Shown here: positions 47,315 through 57,839 of the stretch, one piece after another
Numbering within the stretch: position 1 is the stretch's first letter
Layout of the letters: every line of letters starts with the position of its first letter
Source: Heterobasidion occidentale
Taxonomy: Eukaryota > Basidiomycota > Agaricomycetes > Russulales > Bondarzewiaceae
Direction: 5' to 3'
NCBI GenBank assembly: GCA_039111635.1
Contig: JBCAQO010000001.1
Span: 1,364,001-1,428,000, forward strand
Length of the DNA: 64,000 nucleotides
The notes under the pieces: generated by a model
Databases searched by the model: none
Told to the model about the DNA's origin: nothing
What the model saw: only the letters and a program-made list of their open reading frames with translations
Position numbers and translations under genes: made by a program

Positions 47315-48568
47315 TCAGTCCGAGTCCGAGTCCCGTTGCAAGCGAGAGCGGCGACGGCGAAGCGGTGTTGTAGAGGTACCCTCTTCGCCAATCGGAGCAG
47401 AAGGATCATCCTATGTAGGGAAGACATTATAGTGTCACTCGAGTATGAGCTCTTTGGACTGAAATTCAAGTGGTGATGGGCTTACATCACGACTACGCCC
47501 CAAACTTTTGCTCCTTCTCGAGGATCTCTTCTTCTTAACGCGCCCTCCTGGCTCTTGCTTAATGTTCGGGCCACGCTCCGGCTCGACTCCATTGTAGTCC
47601 CACCTGAGTGAGGGGAGAAGACATGCTGCCAAAACTGCCAAGGAGCAGAGCAGGAAGGTCGCTGCTGCGATGTTCCCAAATACGAAAGGATACCGAGATA
47701 TGAGGCCGCTACAGGTCACATCGTTAGTCAGAGGCACGTCAAAATAAAGTTTCAGACAACATACCGTATGCCTTTATGTCGCACTGTCCCGGAGACCGAT
47801 GCAGACAAAACACTCAATTCGCGACCCTCCCCTGAGCCAAGACTCCTCCAACTATCTTGCCTCCCAATTTCAACCCTGGCTACGACATGGCTGTAGCCAG
47901 TGACATACGACTTCAAAAACTGGACTTCGACCGCGACAGTCCTCCTCTTCGAAGAGACGAAGGGTATCCAGGATGACGTCGGAGGAAGGACCATCGACTA
48001 TGCGATCGTGAGCATCCTACCATACGCACTAAATATGACTCACAGGTCGTCGAGTGGTGATGATTGTCTTATTTGAAGTCGTAGACAAAGTCAACGTGCT
48101 CATAAAATTTCCGAGATGGAAATTCGACTCTATCGCCGGAACGTCGAGGTGAAGTGTGAAGTCGTATGGTTGAACAGCACTCAATGTGGGCAGCGGCACT
48201 TCAGCATACGGTGGGAGTCCATCCCTATAATTGGGGCAGCTATTCAGCATACCAAACCAGATATTGTACGAAGAGCGTTACCCATATTGGAGGTACAATG
48301 GTACCTCCCAACCAACCGCAACAGAACGCCATACGTACACCCCAGATAGACCCGATAGCAGGATGAGGAACGGAACGAGGAGTAGACATATCACTAGGGA
48401 ATGAGCTGTGGGGTAATTGGGCGAATTGTGCGAATGGCCAGTCCAAAGGCGCGTTCGAATGGAAATAGGAGGATTCTCCATACGAATGACGGGATTGTGA
48501 CGCAGACTTGGAGGAGGGGTCTGATTTTGTCTTGGCTTCAGCTTAACAGCATCTGGGCGGTCTGCCAT
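47315..48568 (-). CDS. SEI1: Seipin (lipid-droplet biogenesis protein)
   Basis: ER membrane protein that forms oligomeric rings at ER-lipid droplet contacts and controls droplet size. It starts MADRPDAVKLKPRQNQTPPP at 48568. The first membrane helix is AHSLVICLLLVPFLILLSGL. The lumenal domain has LPPYAEVPLPTLSAVQPYDF, TLHLDVPAIESNFHLGNFMS, TLTLSTTSNKTIITTRRP, TVAVEVQFLKSYVTGYSHVV and ELSVLSASVSGTVRHKGIR. The second helix is NIAAATFLLCSLAVLAACLL, then a basic cytosolic tail with KKKRSSRRSKSLGRSRD. After a last intron the tail reads DDPSAPIGEEGTS and ends LQRDSDSD, stop at 47315. The lumenal block YDFTLHLDVPAIESNFHLGN is the seipin core signature. Two membrane segments flanking it give the known hairpin topology. 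Confidence 0.93.
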
Positions 48569-48707
48569 CCTCGCTGTAGGCCCCTTTGCTCAGGAGAGAC
48601 CGCACAACGCAGAGCACGGCGTCGGAAAACATGCGCATGTTCGGATACGTCACTTCGATCGCGATCTCTCGGGGTCCCTCTCCCTTTCCTCCTGCCCTGC
48701 GTCAACG

Positions 48708-49358
48708 ATGTCCGCCATCAAGGACTTACTTGGCCTGTCGCCCGCTTCTCCTCAACTTTCGAGTTACCTAACAGAAATTTCGTCTGCGTCTACATCCACT
48801 TCTGCCCTTGTTCCCGAAGTCAAATCGTATCCCGACGCAGTATACTTCAACTATTATGCTCTTGGACTCAGCTTACTCTTCACACCGATCAACGGCTACA
48901 AGCCCAAGTCAGGACTGCCCAGAAATCAACTGAATGAAGAAAATCTAGTCCTAGATGGAATCGACATCTATAATATGCCCCAAAAACTAAATACCCCCGA
49001 CGATAGCTCGGGCAATCGCAACAAATCGGCGACTGCTCCTGCATATACCACCTACCCTATATCACCCATCACTCTGGTGGTTTCCCCAGAAAGTAAAGAC
49101 GGAAAACCACTACCATCCTCCATCTCAATCGAGCCTAATACGACGGGGAAAGATTTCCTTGTCATGCTTGGTGAGCCGGACAGGAAGGGCGGTGGAGCTG
49201 GCCCTTCCTCAGGCAGCATTCAGATTTGGCTGGAGTGGTCGAAGAATGGGATCATGGTCGAATTTGGAGGCGACGAGAGTCGTGGTCCACAGGCATGGGA
49301 AAGAGGAAAGGATGCTGTGTGGAAGGTTCTCTCGATCTTTCAACTGAAGGCAGAATGA
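48708..49358 (+). CDS. Conserved-looking single-exon protein of unknown function (216 aa)
   Basis: Not assigned to a named family. It is a single uninterrupted exon: MSAIKDLLGLSPASPQLSSY opens it, then YPDAVYFNYYALGLSLLFTP, INGYKPKSGLPRNQLNEENL and VLDGIDIYN. The second half has ITLVVSPESKDGKPLPSSIS, GKDFLVMLGEPDRKGGG, SGSIQIWLEWSKNGIMVEFG and ERGKDAVWKVLSIFQLKAE. There is no signal peptide or membrane helix. It looks like a small globular protein with alternating hydrophobic beta strands. Codon use and the steady spread of charged and hydrophobic residues favour a real gene. It lies divergently next to seipin, 139 bp start to start. Confidence 0.7.
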   Translation: MSAIKDLLGLSPASPQLSSYLTEISSASTSTSALVPEVKSYPDAVYFNYYALGLSLLFTPINGYKPKSGLPRNQLNEENLVLDGIDIYNMPQKLNTPDDSSGNRNKSATAPAYTTYPISPITLVVSPESKDGKPLPSSISIEPNTTGKDFLVMLGEPDRKGGGAGPSSGSIQIWLEWSKNGIMVEFGGDESRGPQAWERGKDAVWKVLSIFQLKAE

Positions 49359-49986
49359 AGGTATGTCACAGAATTGTGCTACTGACCTTGAAAAGCCAAT
49401 TCATATAATGCGTAGAACTTGACTTCGCGGTTATACGCAGGTATACGACTATATGGCAACATATTTAGCGATCTACAATGATTGGCATTCACATTGACAG
49501 GCGTGTCGATCCAGGCCTTGGCGGTCAGTCTCGTATGTCTCTTTTATCAGAAGCGAATTCACGAGTTGGCGACCGCATTCCTAGTGATGAATGCCGTGTA
49601 CGTCGTCGTACGAGCGTGTACAGCAGTAAGTACGGGCGCCTTCAGGCGCCGGCCTTCACGACACTTTCTTGCACTTCAAATGCCTCCGAATGCCCGTATC
49701 TGAACATCAACCTGACATGCACAGGGCCTCTTGCATGTGGATTCAAGTCTTAGTTATTATGATGAACGCCCTGATGACGGTCTTGGATAGTGAATTTGGG
49801 CAGCTGACCACTAGCTGACCCTGCATTCTCTCGCACTCCGCATTATCTGCCACCTACCCACTTTAGTCAAGATTTCGTCTATTCATGTGATTCTTGAATG
49901 GAACTTCGCATGCCACTTTGAACAAACCACTATAAAATAGACGCACAATCGAACGTTGAGTCTTGACATCACTACTCGGAACACCA
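49359..49986. other. Intergenic, no supported gene
   Basis: Short overlapping open frames at 49478-49753 include one hydrophobic peptide (SIQALAVSLVCLFYQKR) but no start context, domain or splice support. The upstream promoter of the next gene must be here. Confidence 0.4.
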
Positions 49987-50731
49987 ATGGCTGCTCCATC
50001 CTCTTTGACGACTCTCGACCTAAGCGGCCAATATGTCATGGTATGTATCTTCAGAAACACGGTCAGATCAATAGACGAGTCTTAACGAACTTGCAGAACA
50101 AGTCGTTGAGTGACTCTACCGACGAGATCCTCAGACTGCAGGGTGTCAGCTGGTTTACACGCAAAGCGATCGGCATCGCTACGCTCACACTCTCTGTTAA
50201 ACATTACAAAGACGACGCAGGTGTGGAGCACATCGACATCGACCAAACCCTCACCGGAGGTATCAAAGGTACCACGGAGATCCGCGTCCTCAATTGGGAA
50301 GCTAGAGAGCATGAAGATCATATATTTGGTTTCGTCGTCGGTCGGTCGAGAAGAATAAGGGTGGAAGACATCGAACACGAGTTTTTGCGGGTCGGTTGGT
50401 TACCAGATACCACGGAGCATGGTGCCGTCAACTCGTATGTGGAGAGCGATACTCCCAAGAGCGGGACATCATGGACAGCTGAACAGGTGAGCATATGTCT
50501 GGTCCGGTCTTGATCGAATTGTCTAATCTGACCAACATGGTGGTGCCTCCACCAGATCTGGGGATTCGAGGAAGTCAACGGGGAGCGGCGATACGTCAGG
50601 CACGTCAGATTTATAGGCCCTGGAGGTGAAAACATCCAAGCACGATTGGTTTATGATTACAGTGCGTATCTGTCCTCTGCACGTCTTGACTACACTCACA
50701 ATCCACAATCATAACAGGTGGACCTGCTTGA
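49987..50731 (+). CDS. Small conserved fungal protein, lipocalin/calycin-like in appearance
   Basis: 187 residues in four exons: 49987-50040, 50097-50486, 50556-50661 and 50718-50731. The phases all close, and the total is 564 nt. It starts MAAPSSLTTLDLSGQYVM and continues NKSLSDSTDEILRLQGVSWF. Next come RKAIGIATLTLSVKHYKDDA, GVEHIDIDQTLTGGIKGTTE, IRVLNWEAREHEDHIFGFVV and GWLPDTTEHGAVNSYVESDT. The last conserved part is IWGFEEVNGERRYVRHVRFI, ending YDYSGPA. Proteins of this pattern are widespread and highly conserved in filamentous fungi but I know no established function. The opening GQYVMNKSLSDSTDEILRLQ recalls fatty-acid-binding or lipocalin proteins, hence the fold guess. Confidence 0.85.
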
Positions 50732-51078
50732 GAACATACCACTCAGATTTAATCCCAAGATTTAACGTCGCGAGCTGTAACTTGTAATTTGTGTTTCGAT
50801 TGTGGATATGTGAATGTGCTTGTTCTTGGACGTCCTTCTGTCGCTTCTTTGTGCTTCGCCTAACGTTCATAAGCGTCCGATTTGCTTGACCGATGTCAAG
50901 TTTTCTTCTCGAGCAAAGTCCCTGGATAATTTCCAAAACAGGCTTGATTTGGGCTTCTAAGTCCTCGGCATCTTTGGATCCGGGATCGTCTGGTTGCGGC
51001 CTGACCAATGCCGCGACTCTCCTAAGTTCTCACTCATTGTGTCATGCGCTCAGACCTAGAAACTGCTAATTCACCACG
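50732..51078. other. Intergenic with a small doubtful minus-strand frame
   Basis: A 99-residue minus-strand open frame (50709-51008) includes EDLEAQIKPVLEIIQGL, which looks helical. It overlaps the 3' end of the previous gene and lacks further support, so I do not call it. Confidence 0.35.
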
Positions 51079-53190
51079 ATGGAGGCCAATATGAGCTCCA
51101 GCACACTTCAAAGGCACTCCGACCATCTTTCATCGGAACGTCAATCTACTAAATCACCAGCAGAGCAAGAATTCGTTCTGGGGATCTCGAACACAGAGCG
51201 TGCCACGCAGCCACGGCTACCCTGGTACACCCGTCTGGAAAAAAGCTTTGCTATCAAACGTCCTAGCTTGTACCAAAAGTACTCTCGCATCGCTCTTTAT
51301 GTGCGAGGCCCCAGGCCAAAGGTGGATCTGCCAGGTTCGTAACTTTAACTTCTACTCAATCCACACCATTTGCGAGACCGATCACAGAGCCCAAGCCATG
51401 GCTTCAATTCAGCATAAGACGCCATGGACAGGTGCTCACTCTCCCTCTCGAGACTCATCTAATCCGCGCAACACACCCACTCACCTCCCCATGGATCCTC
51501 ATCATCCTGGGAGCAGCCTGGGTCATCGGCATGGCATTCTTCTCACGCGCACAGTCTTTCCAAACACCGGCAGACTCGTTCATCTCATGCACATCTACAT
51601 ACTGGGCAGCCAACAATGGATGTGGTATAAATGGAACGTCCTGTGCCCCGTTCGAAAATTCAACTTTCAATTTTCGGTGTCCGGCGCAGTGTGCTCCTGT
51701 CGTTCTGCAAAACCCTAGGACGGTGGGTAACGAACAGATCGTTTTTAAGCCCCTGATAGTTGGAGGCGGTGACGACGATGAGACGTATCGAGGGGACAGT
51801 TTTATTTGCGCCGCAGCTCTTCAAGCGTACGCACTGCTCTGTTCCTCATAAGTGCTAATCCGCTGCTCACATCTACAGACGAACAGCGGCTTGATCAGCA
51901 ATTCTAGGGGTGGCTGTGGTACCGTCAACCTCGTCGGAAGTTACACAAATTTTTTACCTCGCACGGCCAACGGCTTAAGTTCCATTGGCTTTCCCTCGGT
52001 ATTCCCTCTGTCCTATCGTTTCTCAGAATCCCCTCCATTTGCGCACTGCTCCGACATGCGCAACGAAGCACTCGTTATGAATGTCATCGTCACCACGATC
52101 CTATTTATGGCCTTGCGACCAAAGCCTATCATTCTTTTCTGGTGCTTGGTCTGCATCGGCTACTGGCACATCACACTATTTTCCCAGCCTCGCAGCAACC
52201 CGCCTGATCTCGCTGACGGGTTCGGCACATTCCTTCCCGCGCTATTCATCTGTTATGCATTATGGCGCTTATCGATCCGCTTTGTTTTGCCTGTATTCGC
52301 GACCAAGATGCCTCTAGAGGGCGCGGTCTGGTTCCTTGGGCCGTATTGGGTCACGGTACTTACCAACCTGACTACGGACAAGATTCCCATTGACCGCTTG
52401 ACTGCTGCTGACATCAAAGCACAACCAGGCGGTTTGATAGCTTTGATCATCATCATCATTGTTCTACTTGCAATCGTCATCAATCAAGTACGCGTCATAC
52501 GAAAGACCGGTTGGTTGCCCTACTACCTTGGCTGGTACATCCTTGGTGGACTTGTAACACTCGTGCTGGCCCTACTTCCAACATTGAATCTTCGGATTCA
52601 TCACTACTTTTTGGCAATGGTTTTGATGCCCGGAACGGCATTCCCTACTAGATTATCTGCCCTATACCAGGGCTTTTTGTTAGGAATGTTTCTCAATGGT
52701 GCCGCTGCTTGGGGCTTCGACTCTATTTTACAAACCGCGGCGCAGGTAAGCATACGCGACTACAAAGATCCCATTCATTTCTTAACGAGCTCGTCTTGAA
52801 AGCTTATACGAGATGCGCCTCTGGGCACCGATCTTCCATCCTTTGCCACCAACTCATCCACCTTCAACGCGTCGATATCTTTGCAAAACCAGACCATCTT
52901 TTGGTCGGCTCTGCCGAGTGGCGAAGGCTGGGATGGTTTCTCGCTCCTCGTAGATGACGTGGAGCGTTATGTGGGGGTCGCTTTGAACTATTCCTTAGCA
53001 AGCTTACAAGTCGGCATACCCCATTTCTTCCGGATAGCCGTAAGAAGTATCCTTGATCTTCATTGTGCTTTCAGCTCACGGGTGCGTCCGTTGGCAGTTT
53101 ACAGATTCCGGGGCAGTGGGGGATTATACGATGCCTGCAACTCTCTGGCCAAATGGGACGTGGACGGACCCACTGCCTGGCCCTTCATGA
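51079..53190 (+). CDS. LCCL-domain multi-pass membrane protein
   Basis: Polytopic membrane protein with an extracytoplasmic LCCL domain; family function in fungi is unknown. The N-terminal cytosolic part starts MEANMSSSTLQRHSDHLSS and has RLPWYTRLEKSFAIKRPSLY. The first membrane helix is PWILIILGAAWVIGMAFFSR. The LCCL domain shows CTSTYWAANNGCGINGTSC, FRCPAQCAPVVLQNPRTVGN, YRGDSFICAAALQ and GGCGTVNLVGSYTNFLPRTA, with the expected cysteines. At least six further helices follow, for example NVIVTTILFMALRPKPIILF, GLIALIIIIIVLLAIVINQV and GWYILGGLVTLVLALLPTLN. The C-terminal domain has NQTIFWSALPSGEGWDGFSL and HFFRIA. An intron (GTAAGA...TTGGCAG) then joins to FTDSGAVGDYTMPATLWPNG, with the stop at 53190. 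Choosing this acceptor instead of TTTCAG keeps the conserved end. Confidence 0.9.
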
Positions 53191-53494
53191 ACAGTCTACT
53201 GTTGGATTATTTTTAGGTTTTGGACATATTGTCGTACTTAGGTACAATGTAGCTGTTGATGATTGGAGGATGTGTGATCACGTGCCAACTGCCCACAATT
53301 GCGGCTTCGGCTAAAGAGTCAGAGGGCAAGCTCTCTTATGTAGCGCATCCCACAGCTCTGCGGACTTCTTTCCTCGTAGTCCGCAAGAGTCAACACTACC
53401 TCTCTTATCATAATCAACATCGCTCTACATTCTGCCCATACATCTAGTGCAATCTCTAGTCATATTCAACGCCTGCGACCGTCTTCCTGGACAA
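53191..53494. other. Intergenic, no gene seen
   Basis: 3' flank of the LCCL gene and promoter side of the next gene; no supported feature. Confidence 0.5.
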
Positions 53495-54626
53495 ATGGAT
53501 TCCCAGATTCTTGAATTACAATTCCCCGATAGTGCGTTGCATGCTGGTTTCTATCATGACAATGCTCTTATGCCCTCTTAGATTTTGACTCGGTTCCAGA
53601 ACTGGACCACTGGAGATGTTTACAGTGCTCAACGGGCTTCCTCCAGGAGGGTAATGTCGAGATCATGAGCCTGAGGCAGGCAGTGGAGCATGAGCAAACT
53701 CCTGCACCAAGCGAAAGCAGCCGCATATGACCCTTGGGTGCCTCGTACCACCTGGGGTGATATTAGGCTCCAAGATTTCTACTCCCAAACGAAGGTGCGA
53801 GAGAAGCAGCAGTGGGTCGACCAGTGCCCCGAACGCATATCATTCTGGCTTAAGGGCGTGATGGCTGCGCAAAGAGGAGAGGAGGTCGAGAACATGCAGG
53901 TTTTTCTCGATGAGCTCGATAAGAAGCGGGAGGAGTACGAGAAGGGTCTTAGTGACGGGTGGGGGTCAGTCGGTTGGAACAATAATTGGTGTTGGGGCGG
54001 AGAGGTCAAAGATGAGGTAGAGCAGTGGCAGCTTCCGGAAGATGGGTGGGTCCAGGCGGGACCGAAGCGGAAACGCGGGGGGAGGAAGACACCCTGGGGC
54101 AAGCAAGGCGGCTACAATGTTCAAGGTGGCTCAGTCGAGATCGGTGCCAGGCATGGCAACTCGAATTTATCGTCGTTGGTGGAGAAGTTCACTCACCCCA
54201 ATCTGCTAATCCTGCTCGGAATCAGAAGATGGACGCTTTCCTCAAGGTGTGTGTGACGTGGTTGTGGACCAACCGTACAGCACTTTGCTGACTATATACC
54301 CAGATGCCGCTCGATCAAAAAGCGGACAAGATCCAGGAGATGGTTCATTCTCTACGCACATGAAGCAATCTCATCTCACATTTCCCACTTTCATGTTTAC
54401 CCACGTCTCGGTATCTCCTTATGGTATTTCGCAAGCATCTAGCACTTCGACTTTATTCATATGCTCACATGTCAGGAAATCATTTGTACAATGCTCATTC
54501 GTGGATCCACAAGTATCATCTTCTGTATTTGCCGGTATTTATGGCCGTCTTATCGCATGGTGCAGGAATTGGGGATTGTGCAAAGATGCTGAAGTGAGTC
54601 AAGTTCTCCTCGATCTCGATAGATAA
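53495..54626 (+). CDS. Hypothetical protein, Cys-pair N-terminus, uncertain exons
   Basis: Not recognised. Exon 1 starts MDSQILELQFPD at 53495. After a GTGCGT...CTTAG intron it reads NFDSVPELDHWRCLQCSTGF, then VEIMSLRQAVEHEQT. The next coding stretch is in another frame: YDPWVPRTTWGDIRLQDFYS, ERISFWLKGVMAAQRGEEVE and VFLDELDKKREEYEKGLSDG. A Trp/Gly-rich segment and the basic GPKRKRGGRKTPWGKQGG follow, and then a short exon MDAFLKMPLDQKADKIQEMV. I cannot join the first two parts with a clean intron, so either an exon edge is wrong or an indel is present. The rest, to 54626, is poorly supported. The CxxC and the basic segment could fit a nuclear protein. Confidence 0.5.
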
Positions 54627-55259
54627 ACCAAAGTTCATCGACTCTATAGGAGCTAAGTTCTGCCTATGCCGACGTTATGCTTTCAGTGAGTCAGGCCAAG
54701 TAGTAGGTGAGGCGTTTCGAGACCGGGGTACTATATATGGAAGCGCGTATTCGTTCTGTGCATAATCCAACTAAACCCATATTTCTTGATTCTTTGGGCG
54801 TTTGAGCACCTTTGAGCACCAAACTCCGAGGAGTCAGCTGAACCGGCTGCGCATCAAATCATAAGACGTTCAGGTGAGCACGGCAACTCATTTTGAATTT
54901 TGGACTGCTGTGTCAGAGCATTGCCTGCAATCGCGCAGCCTTGGCCGACAGCAGAAGGCGGTGCAGTGACGTATAGATTTTTGCGTGTCGGGGCGAGTCT
55001 CACTGGGGAATGTAACACGCCACGTCTGGATCATGAGCGGTTTATATTCCAGAAATGCTTATCAGATCTAGCTATATACTCGGAATCCAAGCGTGGACGC
55101 TGTGCATATAGCCGACTCTAACCAACATGGAATGCTGTGGCATGGATATGGTACGCGGACGCTGGGGCGATGACGCATTCAAACCTAAACTGGTTCAGGC
55201 CGGAGGTATATAAATCCTCATGGCATTTGCATTCTACTTCCCGCTTTCTCTCACACATC
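54627..55259. other. Intergenic, no gene seen
   Basis: Promoter region of the WW-domain gene; it contains a clear TATA box at 55207-55214. A direct repeat GTTTGAGCACC TTTGAGCACC lies around 54808-54830. No gene is supported. Confidence 0.5.
55207..55214 (+). promoter_or_regulatory. TATA box of the WW-domain gene
   Basis: TATATAAA, 46-53 bp upstream of the ATG at 55260, the best TATA match in the window relative to a start codon. Confidence 0.6.
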
Positions 55260-56090
55260 ATGACTACAGACGAAATCCCTTTGCCCTATGGCTGGATCAG
55301 AGAAGTTGACCCTCGGACTGGCCATCCATTTTATGTGCGCGAGTCCAGTTCGGCACTTGATCGTCTTGCTGATTGACCCATTTGTACTAGGTGGATACCA
55401 AAGCGGACCCACCCCGTTCTATCTGGATTCACCCCTACGAGGATGAGCAATATCTCTCTAAACATCCAGACGTGAAGGAGAAGGTCGGGAGTATAATAGA
55501 CCAACATGCATCGCCGGACGATATGCCATCCAATCCACGAAGGCATTCGTATAGCGGTCTCACCAGTCCGGATATGCTCGTCGATGAGGGTGGATCAAGG
55601 ACTCCGAAAGAAAATAAGAAGAGGAACTTCTTCGGGAAGATGAAGGACAAGGCGATAGGAACTAAGGAGGAGAGGGAGCAATATAATCGGGAGATGGCTA
55701 AAGTAAGGGGTCTTCTACTGCACATTCGTCTGCATCGTTTTGATATATCATCTATCAGCTAAAGGAAGTGCGTCGAAAGCGGGAGCAAGAGGAGCTCCGA
55801 CGGCAACAAGAGGCGTACCGCCAGTTCAGCCAATTGCATCAATACCCCGGCCGGTCGACCTACAGCCAATCGTTCGCAGGGCCCTCTATGTTGGGGCCCT
55901 CATATTGGGGCCCTCTATGTTTGGGTCCACGTCGTTTGGACCCACACGATACGGACCTCCGGCAGGTAATCCGTACTCTGCGTATTCGAATCGCGGAGGC
56001 TATGGTTATGGGATGGGTAGTAACAGCCTTGCCCTGCCGCTTCTCGGGGGTATGGCTGGTGGTTTGTTGTTAGGCGATTTGTTCTTCTGA
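55260..56090 (+). CDS. WW-domain protein with glycine-rich hydrophobic C-terminus
   Basis: The N-terminal WW domain, a binder of proline-rich peptides, is split by an intron: PLPYGWIREVDPRTGHPFYV, then DTKADPPRSIWIHPYEDEQY. Both key Trp and the distal Pro are there. A Ser/Pro linker is followed by a charged helix with NFFGKMKDKAIGTKEEREQY and KEVRRKREQEELRRQQEAYR. The C-terminus is PTRYGPPAGNPYSAYSNRGG, then LALPLLGGMAGGLLLGDLFF at the stop. This hydrophobic end is typical of the fungal family. Between QSFAGPSMLGPSYWG and PSMFGSTSFGPT the frame changes inside an imperfect GGGGCCCTCTATGTT repeat. One extra G at 55907-55910 restores it; a GTACCG...CGCAG intron is a less likely alternative. Confidence 0.85.
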
Positions 56091-56366
56091 TGATGTTGAG
56101 AGTATTTTAAGGTTTCGACGTGATTTTATGCTTGGATTTTATGCTTGCTCAATGCTCTCGGTATTCGTTGTATCATATTGTAGTAGGTGTATGACTGTAC
56201 AAATGCCAAAATATTTCAGGGTTCCGTCGGATATGTGGAGATAATCGGGATCCTGATAAATCCGCAAAAAAGCGCGAAATTCCGACGAAATCGTGAGGAT
56301 ATCTAAGCGAATCTGCGATTATCGACAGATGGTGGTGATTTGGACCTCTTTGGAGGACCCAAAGTC

Positions 56367-57647
56367 ATGTCCAAGGCGCTGTCCCGTCTTGCCCACCAAG
56401 CTCGTCTTCTCTCCACTACGCCCATCATGGCCGCTCGTGCGTCCTCTATGAAAATCTCTAAAATCCCTCCTAATTTTGAACTTCTTAGAATACCCCACGC
56501 CTCATCGGTGCTCCCAACACCCTTGGTATGCCTCGCCATCGCTCTCATACGTATGCACGACGTTGATCTCGCTCATCAGACCACCGTGTCTACATCGAGC
56601 AAAATGGAAATGTGGTGTCGCCATTCCACGACATCCCCCTCTTTGCCGACCAGAACAACGGCATCCTCAACATGATCGTCGAGGTGCCCCGCTGGACGAA
56701 CGCAAAGATGGAGATTTCAAAGGAGGAGGCATTCAACCCCATCAAACAGGACATCAAGAAGGGGCGCTTGCGCTTTGTCCGCAACTGCTTCCCCCACCAC
56801 GGCTACATCTGGAACTACGGTGCTTTTCCCCAGGTCCGTCCATTTTCTGTCGGTATCTCGCTTGACTGATCGACTGATTGGTATCGACGATATAGACTTG
56901 GGAGGACCCTACCCAGTCGCACGCCGAGACCAAGGCCAAGGGTGACAACGACCCCCTCGATGTCTGCGAGATTGGCGAGCAGGTTGGCTATGTCGGCCAG
57001 GTCAAGCAGGTCAAGGTCCTTGGCATCATGGCTCTCCTTGACGAAGGCGAGACCGACTGGAAAGTCCTCGTCGTGGATGTCCAGGATCCTCTCGCTTCCA
57101 AACTGAACGACATTGAGGATGTCGAGAGGCACCTCCCTGGTCTCGTCCGCGCGACCAACGAGTGGTTCCGGTTCGTCCTCATTTTCTTACGCGGGTCCAC
57201 ATGATGGTTTACTCTGGGTCTTTCATAGTATCTACAAGATCCCCGATGGCAAGCCCGAGAACCAGTTCGCCTTCTCTGGCGAGGCTAAGAACAAGAAGTA
57301 CGCCACGGAGATCATCCACGAGTGCCACGAGGCCTGGCGCCGTCTCATCTCTGGCGAGAGCCCCGCCAAGACGGCGTCCTACGACCTCTCGACGTGAGTT
57401 TTGCCTCTTTTGTCATGCCTCCATCTTGTGCCAAATGCTCTCTAGTCGCAACGTCACTGTCGAGGGCTCTGTCGGGTTTGTCAAGACCTCCGACCCGTCC
57501 TACACCAGCCTTCCCGCTGACTCTAGGAAGCCCCCCGCGCCCATTGATCCTTCCAGTGAGTTCTTGTCTCATCATGGCGCAGAAGTTTTTGTTTCTAACA
57601 GGACTTCAGTCTCCAAGTGGTTCTACATCTCTTCTGCTCAAGTCTGA
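56367..57647 (+). CDS. IPP1: Inorganic pyrophosphatase, possibly dual-targeted
   Basis: Hydrolyses pyrophosphate, driving biosynthesis. Exons are 56367-56436, 56489-56525, 56580-56833, 56896-57170, 57229-57393, 57446 to about 57556, and a last short exon. Family blocks are [69 protein letters not shown], the metal-binding [33 protein letters not shown] and [20 protein letters not shown]. It ends [11 protein letters not shown]. Exon 1 has two in-frame ATGs: [20 protein letters not shown] at 56367 looks like a mitochondrial presequence, and MAA at 56427 is the usual cytosolic start. Joining exon 1 to exon 2 gives MAAQY and then the wrong frame for [10 protein letters not shown] 2-base loss or 1-base gain near 56491-56500 would explain it. 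Confidence 0.92.
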
Positions 57648-57839
57648 ATAAACCACGGAGGAAGACGTAGGGCTCGTATGTAGCATGTGAATCAATAAAA
57701 AGAGAAGTTTTGATATCTTTGAGCATTATTGAACGAAAGAACACTCCGGTCGCCGATGTCGTTCGTGAATCTCGAATTAGTGCACGTCTGGTATCCCAGA
57801 TTCTATAGCTACATGTGTCATCAGTCGTCGTATCTGCCT

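Noticed and set aside
49478..49753. Hydrophobic open frames between the 48.7-kb unknown and the lipocalin-like gene
   Set aside because: Two overlapping frames, no supported start or exon join; no similarity recognised.
50709..51008. 99-residue minus-strand frame with EDLEAQIKPVLEI
   Set aside because: Overlaps the end of a well-supported gene and has no further evidence.
55890..55935. Programmed ribosomal frameshift in the WW-domain gene
   Set aside because: The shift falls in an imperfect repeat and resembles the other G/C-run indels in this sequence; no stimulatory structure was evident.
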